From Acidobacteria bacterium RIFCSPLOWO2_12_FULL_66_21 (GTDB lineage Bacteria > Acidobacteriota > Vicinamibacteria > Vicinamibacterales > 2-12-FULL-66-21): DNA of 64,000 nucleotides. The translations under genes were made by a program, and so were the position numbers. Below, piece by piece: positions 28,310-36,261 of the stretch. Under the pieces are notes generated by a model, which searched no databases, was not told the DNA's origin, and saw only the letters and a list, made by a program, of their open reading frames with translations. Where the stretch lies: positions 1 to 64,000 of the forward strand of contig MELC01000041.1 of the NCBI GenBank assembly GCA_001767455.1, given 5' to 3'. The first letter of the stretch is position 1. The number at the start of each line of letters is the position of its first letter.

Positions 28310-29719
28310 ATGACCAGGCGGGATTTCCTCGTCGCCGCCGGTGCGGTCCTGGCCGTACCGCGCGCCCCCATCCATCTGCGGCCTGCCCTGAGCTCTTCGA
28401 AGCTCCGGTCGAAGGGGCCGGCCCCTTCGCCACCCCAACTCGCGTGGCAGCGCGACGAGCTCGCCATCTTCGTCCACTTCGGCGTGAACACGTTCACCGA
28501 TCGCGAGTGGGGCGACGGCAAGGAGGATCCGGCGATCTTCGCACCCGGCGCGCTCGATGCGCGGCAGTGGGCCAGGGCCGCGCGCGCCGGCGGCTTCCGC
28601 GCGGTGATTCTGACCGCCAAGCACCATGACGGCTTCTGCCTGTGGCCGACGCGGACGACGGAGCACTCCGTCCGGCGCAGCCCGTTTCGAGCGGGCGGCG
28701 GCGACGTCGTGCGCGAGTTCGTCGACGCCTGTCGCGCCGAAGGCCTCCGGCCGGGTCTGTATCTGTCGCCCTGGGACCGCAACAATCCGGTCTATGGAGA
28801 CTCGCCGCGCTACAACGATCTCTATTGCGACCAGCTCACCGAGCTGCTCACGAACTACGGCTCGCTCAGTGAAGTGTGGTTCGACGGCGCGAACGGCGAA
28901 GGGCCCAACGGCCGGCGCCAGGTGTACGACTGGCCGCGCGTGTTCGCGCTGGTACGGCGGCTCCAGCCGAACGCGGTCGTGTTCTCCGACGCCGGCCCGG
29001 ACGTGCGATGGTGCGGCAACGAGAACGGCACCGCGGGAGAGCCGAACTGGTCCACGGTCGATCCGGCCGCGGTTCCGTATCCTGGCGCGAGCGGTCCCGG
29101 GATCACCGAGGCGCTGCAGCACGGCCATCCGGACGGGCGCGTGTGGCGGCCCGCGGAGGCGGACACGTCGATCCGGCCGGGATGGTTCTACCATCCGGCC
29201 CAGGACGGGCGAGTCAGGACGGCCGATCAACTTGTCGATCTGTACTTCAAGTCGGTCGGGCGAAACGCCAAGCTGCTGTTGAACGTGCCGCCCACGCGCG
29301 ACGGGTTGCTGCACGAGATCGACGTCGCTCGACTCGCCGGAATGCGCGAGCGCCTGCGCGCGCTCTTCGCCGTGGACCTGGCGCGTGGAAGACGAGTCGC
29401 GGCGGTGCGCGGCGGCCTCGCGCCGGCGTTCGAAGTGGATCTCGGGCGGACCGTTACCGCGTCGATCGTGCGCCTCGCGGAGGACATCACAAAAGGACAG
29501 GCGGCCGCCAGGTACACGCTTCACGCCCAACTCCCAACTCCCAACTCCCAACTCGGGGGAGAGTGGCGCGTGCTTTCGAGCGGCGCAACGATCGGCTACG
29601 CGCGGATCGATCGATTCGAACCCGTGCCCGCGCGGCGCCTCCGCGTTGTTGTCGAAAACGCCGTCTCCGCTCCGGGACCGTTGACGATCCAGGTGTTTGC
29701 AGGCGAACGAACACCGTGA
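28310..29719 (+). CDS. GH29 alpha-L-fucosidase, Tat-exported
   Basis: The product is 469 residues. A twin-arginine signal (MTRRDFLVAAGAVLAVP) precedes the GH29 barrel: FVHFGVNTFTDREWG, VILTAKHHDGFCLWP, GLYLSPWDRNNPVYG, nucleophile Asp192 in SEVWFDGANG and LLLNVPPTRDGLLHEIDVAR. A C-terminal beta domain follows. It should hydrolyse alpha-L-fucosides in the periplasm or outside. Two oddities: residues about 25-45 are encoded by a copy of a dispersed repeat (CCCTGAGCTCTTCGAAGC onward), and residues about 406-415 by a 4-unit heptamer array (29526-29553). Both lie in linker or peripheral regions, where insertion may be tolerated. Confidence 0.92.
   Translation: MTRRDFLVAAGAVLAVPRAPIHLRPALSSSKLRSKGPAPSPPQLAWQRDELAIFVHFGVNTFTDREWGDGKEDPAIFAPGALDARQWARAARAGGFRAVILTAKHHDGFCLWPTRTTEHSVRRSPFRAGGGDVVREFVDACRAEGLRPGLYLSPWDRNNPVYGDSPRYNDLYCDQLTELLTNYGSLSEVWFDGANGEGPNGRRQVYDWPRVFALVRRLQPNAVVFSDAGPDVRWCGNENGTAGEPNWSTVDPAAVPYPGASGPGITEALQHGHPDGRVWRPAEADTSIRPGWFYHPAQDGRVRTADQLVDLYFKSVGRNAKLLLNVPPTRDGLLHEIDVARLAGMRERLRALFAVDLARGRRVAAVRGGLAPAFEVDLGRTVTASIVRLAEDITKGQAAARYTLHAQLPTPNSQLGGEWRVLSSGATIGYARIDRFEPVPARRLRVVVENAVSAPGPLTIQVFAGERTP
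29526..29553. repeat. In-gene heptamer array (4 units of CCCAACT)
   Basis: Four exact copies of CCCAACT lie inside the fucosidase gene and encode HAQLPTPNSQL in the C-terminal domain. Twenty-eight bases is not a multiple of three, so gain or loss of one unit would shift the frame. Confidence 0.85.
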
Positions 29720-29935
29720 GTGAGCCGCGTGAGCGGGGTGGGGATCGTGGGGTCCCCGCCCTTCGACGACGCTCAGGGCGTGCCGAGCCCGTTGAAGCAC
29801 GCGAGCGAGCGCGTAGGGGGACCTGGCCCGCCTCCGCCGCGAAGCGGCTTCGGCGAGGTCTCGCCGGAGCGCGACTGACAGCGCGGGCGCGAAGGCGGAC
29901 GGGGCGAAGCCCCCCAGGGGTTGAAAGGGAGTAGT
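29717..29935. repeat. Dispersed repeat, GAGCGGGG type (copy 1)
   Basis: The sequence starts at the fucosidase stop codon with TGAGTGAGCCGCG and contains GGGGATCGTGGGGTCCCCGC. It then has an inverted pair CCCTTCGACGACGCTCAGGG / GCCGAGCCCGTTGAAG and ends with GGGGCGAAGCCCCCCAGGGG. Most of it is repeated at 30887-31015. It fills the gap before the DinB-like gene; no further gene is visible in it. Confidence 0.75.
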
Positions 29936-29936
29936 C

Positions 29937-30482
29937 ATGATCGATGCCGCGTATTTCGAGGACTCGGTGCTGCAGCTTCGCAAGCTGAAGAAGCTCGCCG
30001 ACAAGGCGATCGGGCAGACGGAGGATCAGCACCTCTTCGTCAGGCTCGATCCGGAAGCGAACAGCATCGCGCTCATCATGAAACACATCGCCGGCAACAT
30101 GCGGTCGCGCTGGACGGACTTCCTCACGGCCGACGGCGAGAAGCCCGATCGCAATCGCGACAGCGAGTTCGAGGAGGAATCCGAGACCCGCGCGGCCACA
30201 CTGGCCACCTGGGAGGACGGCTGGAACGTCATGTTCCGGACGCTCGAATCGCTCTCCGCGGCGGATCTCGAGAAGACCGTCTACATTCGCGGCGAGGCGC
30301 ACACCGTCATGCAGGCGATCGGCCGCCAGATGACCCACTACGCGAGCCACGTGGGCCAGATCGTGTTTCTGGCCAAGCACTTCGCGGGTTCCCGGTGGAA
30401 GTCGCTCAGCATCCCGCGGGGCAAGTCGAAGGATTTCGAAGTGGCGAAGGACGGCCGCCCCTACAACGTCGAGCAGCGGTAG
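29937..30482 (+). CDS. DinB-like protein of the DUF1572 family
   Basis: This 181-residue protein fits the four-helix DinB/YfiT-like superfamily, DUF1572 branch. Recognisable pieces are LFVRLDPEANSIALIMKHIA, GNMRSRWTDFLTADGEKPDR, and ADLEKTVYIRGEAHTVMQAI followed by THYASHVGQIVFLAKH. His residues in IMKHIAGN and THYASHVGQ match the metal-binding triad of the fold. These proteins are cytoplasmic; related members are thiol-dependent transferases, but no substrate is known for this branch. The start at 29937 follows AGGGAG; a frame starting 16 bases upstream is a shadow. Confidence 0.85.
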   Translation: MIDAAYFEDSVLQLRKLKKLADKAIGQTEDQHLFVRLDPEANSIALIMKHIAGNMRSRWTDFLTADGEKPDRNRDSEFEEESETRAATLATWEDGWNVMFRTLESLSAADLEKTVYIRGEAHTVMQAIGRQMTHYASHVGQIVFLAKHFAGSRWKSLSIPRGKSKDFEVAKDGRPYNVEQR

Positions 30483-30495
30483 ACTACGCGCTGAA

Positions 30496-30606
30496 GGCAG
30501 CCCTAACTAAAGGGCTGCGCAACAGGAACGCGCGGTGTTGGAACCATGTTGGTGTTGGAACCGTGTTGGTGTTGGAACCGTGTTGCGCAGCCCTTTAGGG
30601 CTGCCT
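30496..30606. repeat. Inverted pair of REP palindromes around a 17-bp repeat
   Basis: A REP copy at 30496-30523 (with a small ACTA insertion in the loop) faces an inverted copy at 30581-30606. Between them, about 2.6 copies of TGTTGGAACCGTGTTGG are arranged in tandem. The whole spacer between the DinB-like and DUF2007 genes is repeat-derived, a BIME-like arrangement. Confidence 0.75.
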
Positions 30607-30616
30607 GGCATCGACC

Positions 30617-30889
30617 ATGGCTGATCCAAAACCGACGCCTGACGCCGAGCTCGTCAAGGTATTCGTGACCGGGGACGCCGGTCTGATCGGCGTCGCGCGG
30701 TCGCTGCTCGACGCCGAGGGCATCGACTACATGCTGCGCGGCGAAGGGCTGCAGGATTTGTTCGGCATCGGCCGCGTGAGCGGCTACAACTATGTCGTCG
30801 GTCCGGCGGAATTCTGGGTCCGCTCCGAGGACGCCGCCCGCGTAACGGCGCTGCTCAACGATCTCGGCGCGAGCGAACGCAATGAGTGA
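30617..30889 (+). CDS. DUF2007 putative signal-transducing protein
   Basis: This 90-residue protein has the DUF2007 fold pattern: VKVFVTGDAGLIGVARSLLD followed by AEGIDYMLRGEGLQDLFGIG, then VVGPAEFWVRSEDAARVTAL. Such proteins are small, single-domain and of unknown mechanism, often annotated as signal-transducing. The start at 30617 directly follows the repeat block, and the gene ends in the next dispersed repeat. Confidence 0.85.
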   Translation: MADPKPTPDAELVKVFVTGDAGLIGVARSLLDAEGIDYMLRGEGLQDLFGIGRVSGYNYVVGPAEFWVRSEDAARVTALLNDLGASERNE

Positions 30890-31015
30890 GCCGCGCGAGC
30901 GGAGCGGGGATCGTGGGGTCCCCGCCCTTCGACGACGCTCAGGGCGTGCTGAGCCTGTCGAAGCACGCGAGCGAGTGCGTTGGGGGGGGCTGGCGGGGCG
31001 AAGCCACCCAGGGAG
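30887..31015. repeat. Dispersed repeat, GAGCGGGG type (copy 2)
   Basis: Like copy 1, it begins at the stop codon of the upstream gene (TGAGCCGCGCGAGCGG). It contains GGGGATCGTGGGGTCCCCGC, the inverted pair CCCTTCGACGACGCTCAGGG / CTGAGCCTGTCGAAGC, and GGCGGGGCGAAGCCACCCAG. It is nearly collinear with 29717-29840, but its right half is shorter. Confidence 0.75.
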
Positions 31016-31049
31016 TAGACGATCTCGGCGACACCAACACATAACAAAA

Positions 31050-32360
31050 ATGGAAACACGCGTGCGTCGCATCATCTTGACAACGGCGCTGCTGGTCGTG
31101 GTTTTCGCCACCGGCGGCGGAGTGCTTTCGCAGTCGGCCACGAAGAGAACTTCCGTTGTCCCTTCCTCGGGCTTCGCGGCCGACCGGCTCGCGCGAATCG
31201 ACGGCGTCCTGCAGCATTACGTGGACGACAACCAGATCGGCGGCGCCGTCGCGCTGGTGCTGCGCGACGGCAGGAAGGTGTACGAGCGCGCGGTGGGCTG
31301 GAGCGACAAGGAAGCCGGCCGGCGGATGACGCCGGACACCATCTTCCGCATCGCCTCACAGACGAAAGCGCTCACCAGCGTCGGCATCCTTTCACTGGTG
31401 GAGGAAGGGAAGATTGGAATCACCGACCCCGTCAGCCGGTTCGTTCCTGCCTATGCGAAAACGACGGTGGCCGTCCGCAAGGAAGGCGGCGGCATCGACA
31501 TCGTGCCGGCGCGCCGCCAGATCACGATCCGCGACCTGCTGACGCACACCGCGGGCATCTCGTACGGCACCGATGCGCACATCCGCGCGCTGTACCAGGA
31601 GAAGGGGCTCGGCCCCGCGGCAGGCAACGGCTGGTACACGGCGGACAAGGACGAGCCGATCTGCGACACGATGGAGCGGCTCGCGACACTGCCGTTCGTA
31701 TCGCAGCCCGGCGAATCGTGGGTCTACGGCTACAACACGGACATCCTCGGCTGCGTCGTCGAGCGCGCGTCCGGCGTGCCTCTCGACCTGTTCATTCGCA
31801 CGCGGATCACCGGTCCGCTCGGGCTCGAGGACACGCAGTTCTTCCTCCCGCCCGCCCAGCGCGATCGCCTGGCAGTGGTGTACGCGAGCGGACCCGATGG
31901 CAAGATGGTCCGCGCACCTGAAGGAGGGCGCGGTCAGGGCTCGTACGTGGACGGACCCCGCCGCAGCTTCGCGGGCGGCGCCGGATTGCTGTCCACCGCG
32001 CGCGACTACGCGCGGTTCCTCGAGATGATCCGCAAGGGCGGCGCCCTCGACCGCGTGCGCATCCTCTCGCCGCGCGCCGTCCGGCTGATGACCACCAACC
32101 AGGTCGGCACGCTGCACTCGACGACCGGCCTCGGCTGGGGACTCGGCTTCGAGACCACGGATCGCTACGGCGCGAACGGCATGGACGCGCCGCGCGCGTT
32201 CGGATGGGGAGGCGCGTACGGGTCGAACTACCGTGTCGACCCCGAGTCGCGTATCACCATGGTGCTCATGATCCAGCAGATGCCGAACACGACCGACATC
32301 GCGCGCAAGTTCTCGACGATGGTGTATCAGGCGCTGATGGATTCGGAAGGGCAGCCCTAA
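31050..32360 (+). CDS. Exported serine hydrolase (class C beta-lactamase/esterase family)
   Basis: This 436-residue protein starts METRVRRIILTTALLVVVFA, a signal peptide. The catalytic SxxK is in FRIASQTKALTS, the second-motif tyrosine lies in SWVYGYNTDILG, and the third motif region is FGWGGAYGSNY. Family members include esterases, D-aminopeptidases and beta-lactamases; the substrate here is not predictable. Its last residues, EGQP, and the TAA stop are encoded by the left arm of a REP palindrome, so the C-terminus has been redefined by repeat insertion. Confidence 0.88.
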   Translation: METRVRRIILTTALLVVVFATGGGVLSQSATKRTSVVPSSGFAADRLARIDGVLQHYVDDNQIGGAVALVLRDGRKVYERAVGWSDKEAGRRMTPDTIFRIASQTKALTSVGILSLVEEGKIGITDPVSRFVPAYAKTTVAVRKEGGGIDIVPARRQITIRDLLTHTAGISYGTDAHIRALYQEKGLGPAAGNGWYTADKDEPICDTMERLATLPFVSQPGESWVYGYNTDILGCVVERASGVPLDLFIRTRITGPLGLEDTQFFLPPAQRDRLAVVYASGPDGKMVRAPEGGRGQGSYVDGPRRSFAGGAGLLSTARDYARFLEMIRKGGALDRVRILSPRAVRLMTTNQVGTLHSTTGLGWGLGFETTDRYGANGMDAPRAFGWGGAYGSNYRVDPESRITMVLMIQQMPNTTDIARKFSTMVYQALMDSEGQP

Positions 32361-32608
32361 AGGGCTGCGCAACCCGATCGCGTGCGCCGCGGTGTTGCGC
32401 AGGGCTTCAGCCCTGCCTATTGCGCAACCCGATCGCGTGCGCCGCGGTGTTGCGCAGGGCTTCAGCCCTGCCTGTTGCGCCACCCGATCGCGTGCGCCGC
32501 GGTGTTGCGCAGGGCTTCAGCCCTGCCTATTGCGCAACCCGATCGCGTGCGCCGCGGTGTTGCGCAGGGCTTCAGCCCTGCCTGTTGCGCAGCCCTTCAG
32601 AGCTGCCT
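32350..32608. repeat. REP palindromes with a 55-bp four-unit tandem array
   Basis: A REP copy (GGCAGCCCTAAAGGGCTGC) overlaps the end of the serine hydrolase gene. From 32367 to 32586, four 55-bp units follow, nearly identical. Each has ACCCGATCGCGTGCGCCGCG, then TGTTGCGCAGGGCTTCAGCC, then CTGCCTATT or CTGCCTGTT. Units 1 and 3 share the A and units 2 and 4 the G, suggesting duplication of a dimer. A final inverted half-copy lies at 32584-32608. Confidence 0.88.
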
Positions 32609-32616
32609 GACGATCG

Positions 32617-34182
32617 TCAACGCGTCCCGGCAGTCGCCGGCGCGCTCGACGACTTGATGAACGCCGCCGTGTCGCGCTTCAGCGCGGCGTGCGCCGAAGG
32701 CCGGATGTACATCATGTGGCCGCCTTCGTAATAGGTGAACGACACGCGGTCGGTCACCGGCTTGTCGTAAGCGAGATGGGTGAAGTTGAATTCCGCGCCT
32801 CCAACCAGCGTCGCCATGTCGTAGTACCCGCACACGACGAGCACCTTCAGGAACGGATTCTTCGTCATCGTCAGGCGCAACTGATCCGTCATGTCCATGT
32901 AACGGTTCTGCACGTACGTCCACGGCCGCACGTTGCCCGACGTCGGGTAATCGAGCTCCGACTCCCATTTCAGCTCGTTCTTCACGTAGTCGCGGAACAT
33001 GGCGACGTAGGCGCCCTGTAACGCCGTGTTCGATGGATCGAACTCCTGGAACTCTCCCGCCGCGTCAGCGTCGATTGCCGTAAAGCGGCTGTCGAGCCGG
33101 CCGACGACGCGCCGCTGGTCCCGCAGCAGCTCCTTGCGAAAGCGTCCCGAGTCGACGCGGAGATTGGCCGCGAGAATGAACTTCGGCGACAGCCCAGTGT
33201 GGCGCGCGAGCGTGTCGGCCATGCCCGTACGCTCGACGTCGGACAGCGTGTTGCCTTTCGTCAGCGCCTGCATGTAGTCGCCGAACGCGAACTTCCGCGC
33301 CTCGTCGACGACCTGCGCGACCGTCTTCTGCTGCTGCTCAGGCGCGAGCTTCTTGTGATACCAGGCGGTCGCGGCAAACGTCTCGATCTGGACCGCGTAG
33401 GCGATGTCGTTGTCGGGCGACGGCGAGAGCGTCTGGTACGTGAGCAGCGAGGAGACGAGGACGATCCCGTTCAGCTCCACGCCGTGGCGCGACTGCAGCT
33501 CCTGCGAGAGGCCGGCGGATCGAATCGTTCCGTAGCTTTCGCCAATCAGGTACTTCGGCGACGGCCACCGGCTGTAGGCGGTGAGGTACTCCTTGATGAA
33601 CAGGCCGAACGCGCGGATGTCCCCTTCCTGGCCGTGGAACTGCGCGTTCTCGACGCCGGCGACGACGCGGCTGAAGCCGGTGTCGATCGCGTCGACGAAG
33701 ACGAGATCGGACACGTCGATGAGCGAGTTCGGATTGTCGACCAGCTCGTACGGAGGCGCCGGCTGGAATCCCTCGCCGGCCATCTTCACGTGCCGCGGCG
33801 CGAACGATCCCATGTGCAGCCAGACGGACGCGGATCCCGGTCCGCCGTTGTAGAGGAAGGAGACGGGCCGATTCTTCACGTCCTCGCCGTCCTTCATGTA
33901 TGCGACGAAGAACATGCGCGCGGCAACCTTGCCGTCCTCGAGGCGAATCGGCACCGTGCCGGTCGTCGCGGTGTACTTGATCTCGCGTCCGTCGAGGCGG
34001 ATGGCGTGTGAGGTCTGGGACACCTTCTCCTCGGCCGCCGTGGCCACCTCGTAGCGGCCGCGCTGCTGCTCCGGCGGCTGGGCGTCGGGCTGCGCACTCC
34101 CACGTCTGGGCGGCTGCGCGAGCGCCGCGGGAACGAGAAGGATGGAGGCGACGATGGCATGAAACAGGTGACGTCTGAGCAT
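32617..34182 (-). CDS. Exported S10 serine carboxypeptidase-like protein
   Basis: The protein is 521 residues with a signal peptide (LFHAIVASILLVPAALAQ). S10 features are SFLYNGGPGSASVWLHMGSF (oxyanion region), the nucleophile elbow YLIGESYGTIR (Ser216), the Asp context VVCGYYDMAT and the His context YYEGGHMMYI. It should remove C-terminal residues from peptides in the periplasm. A Pro/Gln-rich linker (residues about 22-42) follows the signal. It converges on the repeat array after the serine hydrolase gene. Confidence 0.92.
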   Translation of the reverse strand: MLRRHLFHAIVASILLVPAALAQPPRRGSAQPDAQPPEQQRGRYEVATAAEEKVSQTSHAIRLDGREIKYTATTGTVPIRLEDGKVAARMFFVAYMKDGEDVKNRPVSFLYNGGPGSASVWLHMGSFAPRHVKMAGEGFQPAPPYELVDNPNSLIDVSDLVFVDAIDTGFSRVVAGVENAQFHGQEGDIRAFGLFIKEYLTAYSRWPSPKYLIGESYGTIRSAGLSQELQSRHGVELNGIVLVSSLLTYQTLSPSPDNDIAYAVQIETFAATAWYHKKLAPEQQQKTVAQVVDEARKFAFGDYMQALTKGNTLSDVERTGMADTLARHTGLSPKFILAANLRVDSGRFRKELLRDQRRVVGRLDSRFTAIDADAAGEFQEFDPSNTALQGAYVAMFRDYVKNELKWESELDYPTSGNVRPWTYVQNRYMDMTDQLRLTMTKNPFLKVLVVCGYYDMATLVGGAEFNFTHLAYDKPVTDRVSFTYYEGGHMMYIRPSAHAALKRDTAAFIKSSSAPATAGTR

Positions 34183-34243
34183 CGGGATCTCCTCGGAAGC
34201 GACGGCGGAGGGCAGATGATAGCCCTTCGACAGGGCGCAGGGC

Positions 34244-34407
34244 TAGTGTCCCGTCCCCGTGGTTCGTGACATAACTCCCGGGCGGGGCATTCCGTCTGGC
34301 TGCGTTGCTCCTTCCTCAAATACACCCAGTATTCTCGGTCGTCGCGCCTTGCCAGCCAGGCGCCGCGCTCCGGGATTGATGCCACGATCCACGGGGACGG
34401 GACACTA
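34244..34407. mobile_element. MITE-like element, 164 bp
   Basis: The ends TAGTGTCCCGTCCCCGTGG and CCACGGGGACGGGACACTA are inverted repeats, and similarity extends imperfectly to about 36 bp. TA at each outer edge could be a target duplication of the IS630/mariner type. The interior (GCGTTGCTCCTTCCTCAAAT and following) encodes no transposase. It lies between the promoter side of the S10 peptidase gene and the Smr gene, in a spacer of about 250 bp without other features. Confidence 0.65.
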
Positions 34408-34433
34408 GCAGGCGCCGCCGGTTGTATGCAGAG

Positions 34434-34697
34434 CTACACGTCCTGCCTCAACTGTGCCACTGTGGCCCCGAGGTGGGTCTCGGGCGCGTCCTGGAATGAT
34501 CGCACCAACGGATGCCGCTCGAGCACCGCCTGGACGATGCCGCGCTGCACACCCCGCCCGCGGCCGTGAATCAGCCGCACCTCGCGCAGGCCGGCCTCAT
34601 GCGCCGCGCGCACGTATTCCTCGACCACCGACGCCACGTCGCGTGGAACAAAGGCGTGCAGGTCGAGGGTGCCCTCAATCGGTATTCGATGGATCAT
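34434..34697 (-). CDS. Smr domain protein
   Basis: This 87-residue single-domain protein begins MIHRIPIEGTLDLHAFVPRD, with the LDLH motif. It continues with REVRLIHGRGRGVQRGIVQA, the HGxGxG signature of the Smr domain (MutS2 C-terminal nuclease-like). Stand-alone Smr proteins are implicated in nucleic-acid cleavage or ribosome rescue; the role of this one is unknown. Length fits a bare Smr domain. Confidence 0.88.
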   Translation of the reverse strand: MIHRIPIEGTLDLHAFVPRDVASVVEEYVRAAHEAGLREVRLIHGRGRGVQRGIVQAVLERHPLVRSFQDAPETHLGATVAQLRQDV

Positions 34698-34799
34698 TGA
34701 GCAAATCGCCTTTCCGCCTTCGCAACGCTCGAGCTGGCGCGGGAAAAACGGGTTGCAACTACCCGGGCCATTATCCTATGCTCACGAGCACCCCGCCTG

Positions 34800-35351
34800 A
34801 TGACGAGAGCTCAGCTTCGCATCGTGCCCGTCGCCGCCGGAGCACAACGCGTCGACCTCGTCGAGTCGATCCGTCGCGCAGAGCCGGGGGCCGAGCCGCG
34901 CCTGTACGCGGCGTTCGGACCGCGGGTGCAGCATCTTGCCGGCCGGTACGGGCGCTTTGGCCGCGTGGCCGCCGAGCTGCGCTCGGAGGTGATGCTCCGG
35001 GTGCTGACGACGATCCGATCCGGACGCGTGTCGGCCGGGGAGCCGCTCGCCGGGTTCGTGCTCAAAACGGCGCGCGACGTCATACGGGAGTTCGCCCGGC
35101 AGTTGAATCGGCGCGCGGGCCCGGTGCAGGCCCAAGTCAGCTCCGTTGACGCCGACGCGCGCGCCGTGGGGGCCCTGCGGGAGGCGATCCAGGGGTTCGG
35201 CGATACGGACTGCGCGTTTCTCCGGATGCACTACTACGAGGACTTGCCCCATCGGGAAATCGCGCGGCGTCTCGGCGTCGGGGTCGAGCGCGTCCGCCGG
35301 ATCGAGTCGCGGACGCTCGCAGAGTTCCACGCCGCATACGGCGGGCGGTGA
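34800..35351 (+). CDS. ECF-like sigma factor of the CHAT operon
   Basis: This 183-residue sigma-70-like factor has region 2 elements (EPRLYAAFGPRVQHLAGRYG; RVAAELRSEVMLRVLTTI; LAGFVLKTARDVIREFARQL) and a region 4 helix-turn-helix (DTDCAFLRMHYYEDLPHREI; ARRLGVGVERVRRIESRTLA). It is the first gene of a set with a zinc-finger membrane protein and a TPR-CHAT protease. Region 2 is divergent, so it may recognise its own promoter class. The spacer before the next gene is a dispersed repeat. Confidence 0.82.
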   Translation: MTRAQLRIVPVAAGAQRVDLVESIRRAEPGAEPRLYAAFGPRVQHLAGRYGRFGRVAAELRSEVMLRVLTTIRSGRVSAGEPLAGFVLKTARDVIREFARQLNRRAGPVQAQVSSVDADARAVGALREAIQGFGDTDCAFLRMHYYEDLPHREIARRLGVGVERVRRIESRTLAEFHAAYGGR

Positions 35352-35530
35352 ACGCGAACGAAGCGGAGCGAGCTGCGAGGAGCGAGCGCGGCGAAGTGAG
35401 CTTGGCGGGGTGCCCGCCTTCGCAACCGCCGGGCCAACCCGTCGCTTCGGCGAGGCAAGCGGATCGAAGAAAGCAAGAGCGCGAGCGTGGCGGAACGAAG
35501 CAAGCTTGGCGGGGTGCAGGGGCACCGCCT
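35352..35530. repeat. Dispersed GAGCGAAGCGAGC-type repeat spacer
   Basis: The gap between the sigma and anti-sigma genes is occupied by repeat-like sequence with two copies of AGCTTGGCGGGGTGC (near 35399 and 35504) and several GAGCGAGC-like words. It resembles fragments of the dispersed repeats at 29717 and 30887. I see no gene in it. Confidence 0.5.
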
Positions 35531-35538
35531 ATCAAAAA

Positions 35539-36261
35539 ATGACTCACGACGAGATCGAGCGCTCCGATATCCTGGACCGCTACGCACGCGGCGAGCTGTC
35601 CGGCACCGAGCGCGACGAGGTCGAAGCGCACTACTTCGGCTGCGACGCCTGCTTCGAGCGCGTGCAGGACGCCGCGCGGTTGAAGGGCGCCGTGCGCGCG
35701 GCCGTCGACGATGCCTGGCTCGCGGGATCGGCGCGCGGGATGACCTCGCCGGTCCCGACGAAGTGGGCGTTCGTGCCCGTGGCCGCCTCGCTCCTGCTCG
35801 TGACGGCGTTGGGCTGGCTCGCGCTGTTGCGCGTACCGCAACTGCAGCAGGAAGCCGCGGACGCGCGCACCGAGCGGGACGCGGTGCTGGCGCGTGCGAG
35901 GGTGACCACGCCGCCGCCGCCGGCCGAACCGGAGGCCAATGTCCCGGTCGCCATCCTCCAGGCGGAGCGGAGCACGGGCGCGCCCGCCGTGCTGACGGTG
36001 TCGCGGTCGGCGAGCCACGTGCTGCTCTGGATTGACGCGCCCGGAGTCGGCGACGGCGCGCGTCTGACCATTCGCTCGGCCGTCGGGGCGGATCGAGTGC
36101 AGATCCCCGCGCTGCGCCGCAACAACGAAGGCGCCTTTGTCGCGAGCGTGCCGTCCGCCTTGCTTCCTCCCGACACGTACCGAGTGCGGCTGTTTCGCTC
36201 CTCGTCTCCTGACGCGCCGCTCGCGGCCGAGTACCTGCTGCGGGTCGTCGCGGGGCAGTAG
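35539..36261 (+). CDS. Membrane anti-sigma factor with zinc-finger domain
   Basis: This 240-residue protein has an N-terminal zinc-binding anti-sigma domain with His31, Cys35 and Cys38 (EAHYFGCDACFERV). One membrane helix follows at about 76-98 (WAFVPVAASLLLVTALGWLA), then a short coiled coil and a periplasmic beta-rich domain (ILQAERSTGAPAVLTVSRSA; PPDTYRVRLFRS). The topology is that of anti-sigma factors controlled by periplasmic proteolysis. The stop codon overlaps the GTG start of the CHAT gene by one base, so the two are translationally coupled. The start at 35539 follows the spacer repeat. Confidence 0.85.
   Translation: MTHDEIERSDILDRYARGELSGTERDEVEAHYFGCDACFERVQDAARLKGAVRAAVDDAWLAGSARGMTSPVPTKWAFVPVAASLLLVTALGWLALLRVPQLQQEAADARTERDAVLARARVTTPPPPAEPEANVPVAILQAERSTGAPAVLTVSRSASHVLLWIDAPGVGDGARLTIRSAVGADRVQIPALRRNNEGAFVASVPSALLPPDTYRVRLFRSSSPDAPLAAEYLLRVVAGQ

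Noticed and set aside
32367-32586. Possible CRISPR array
   Set aside because: The four 55-bp units are contiguous near-identical tandem repeats with no unique spacers, and no cas genes are present.
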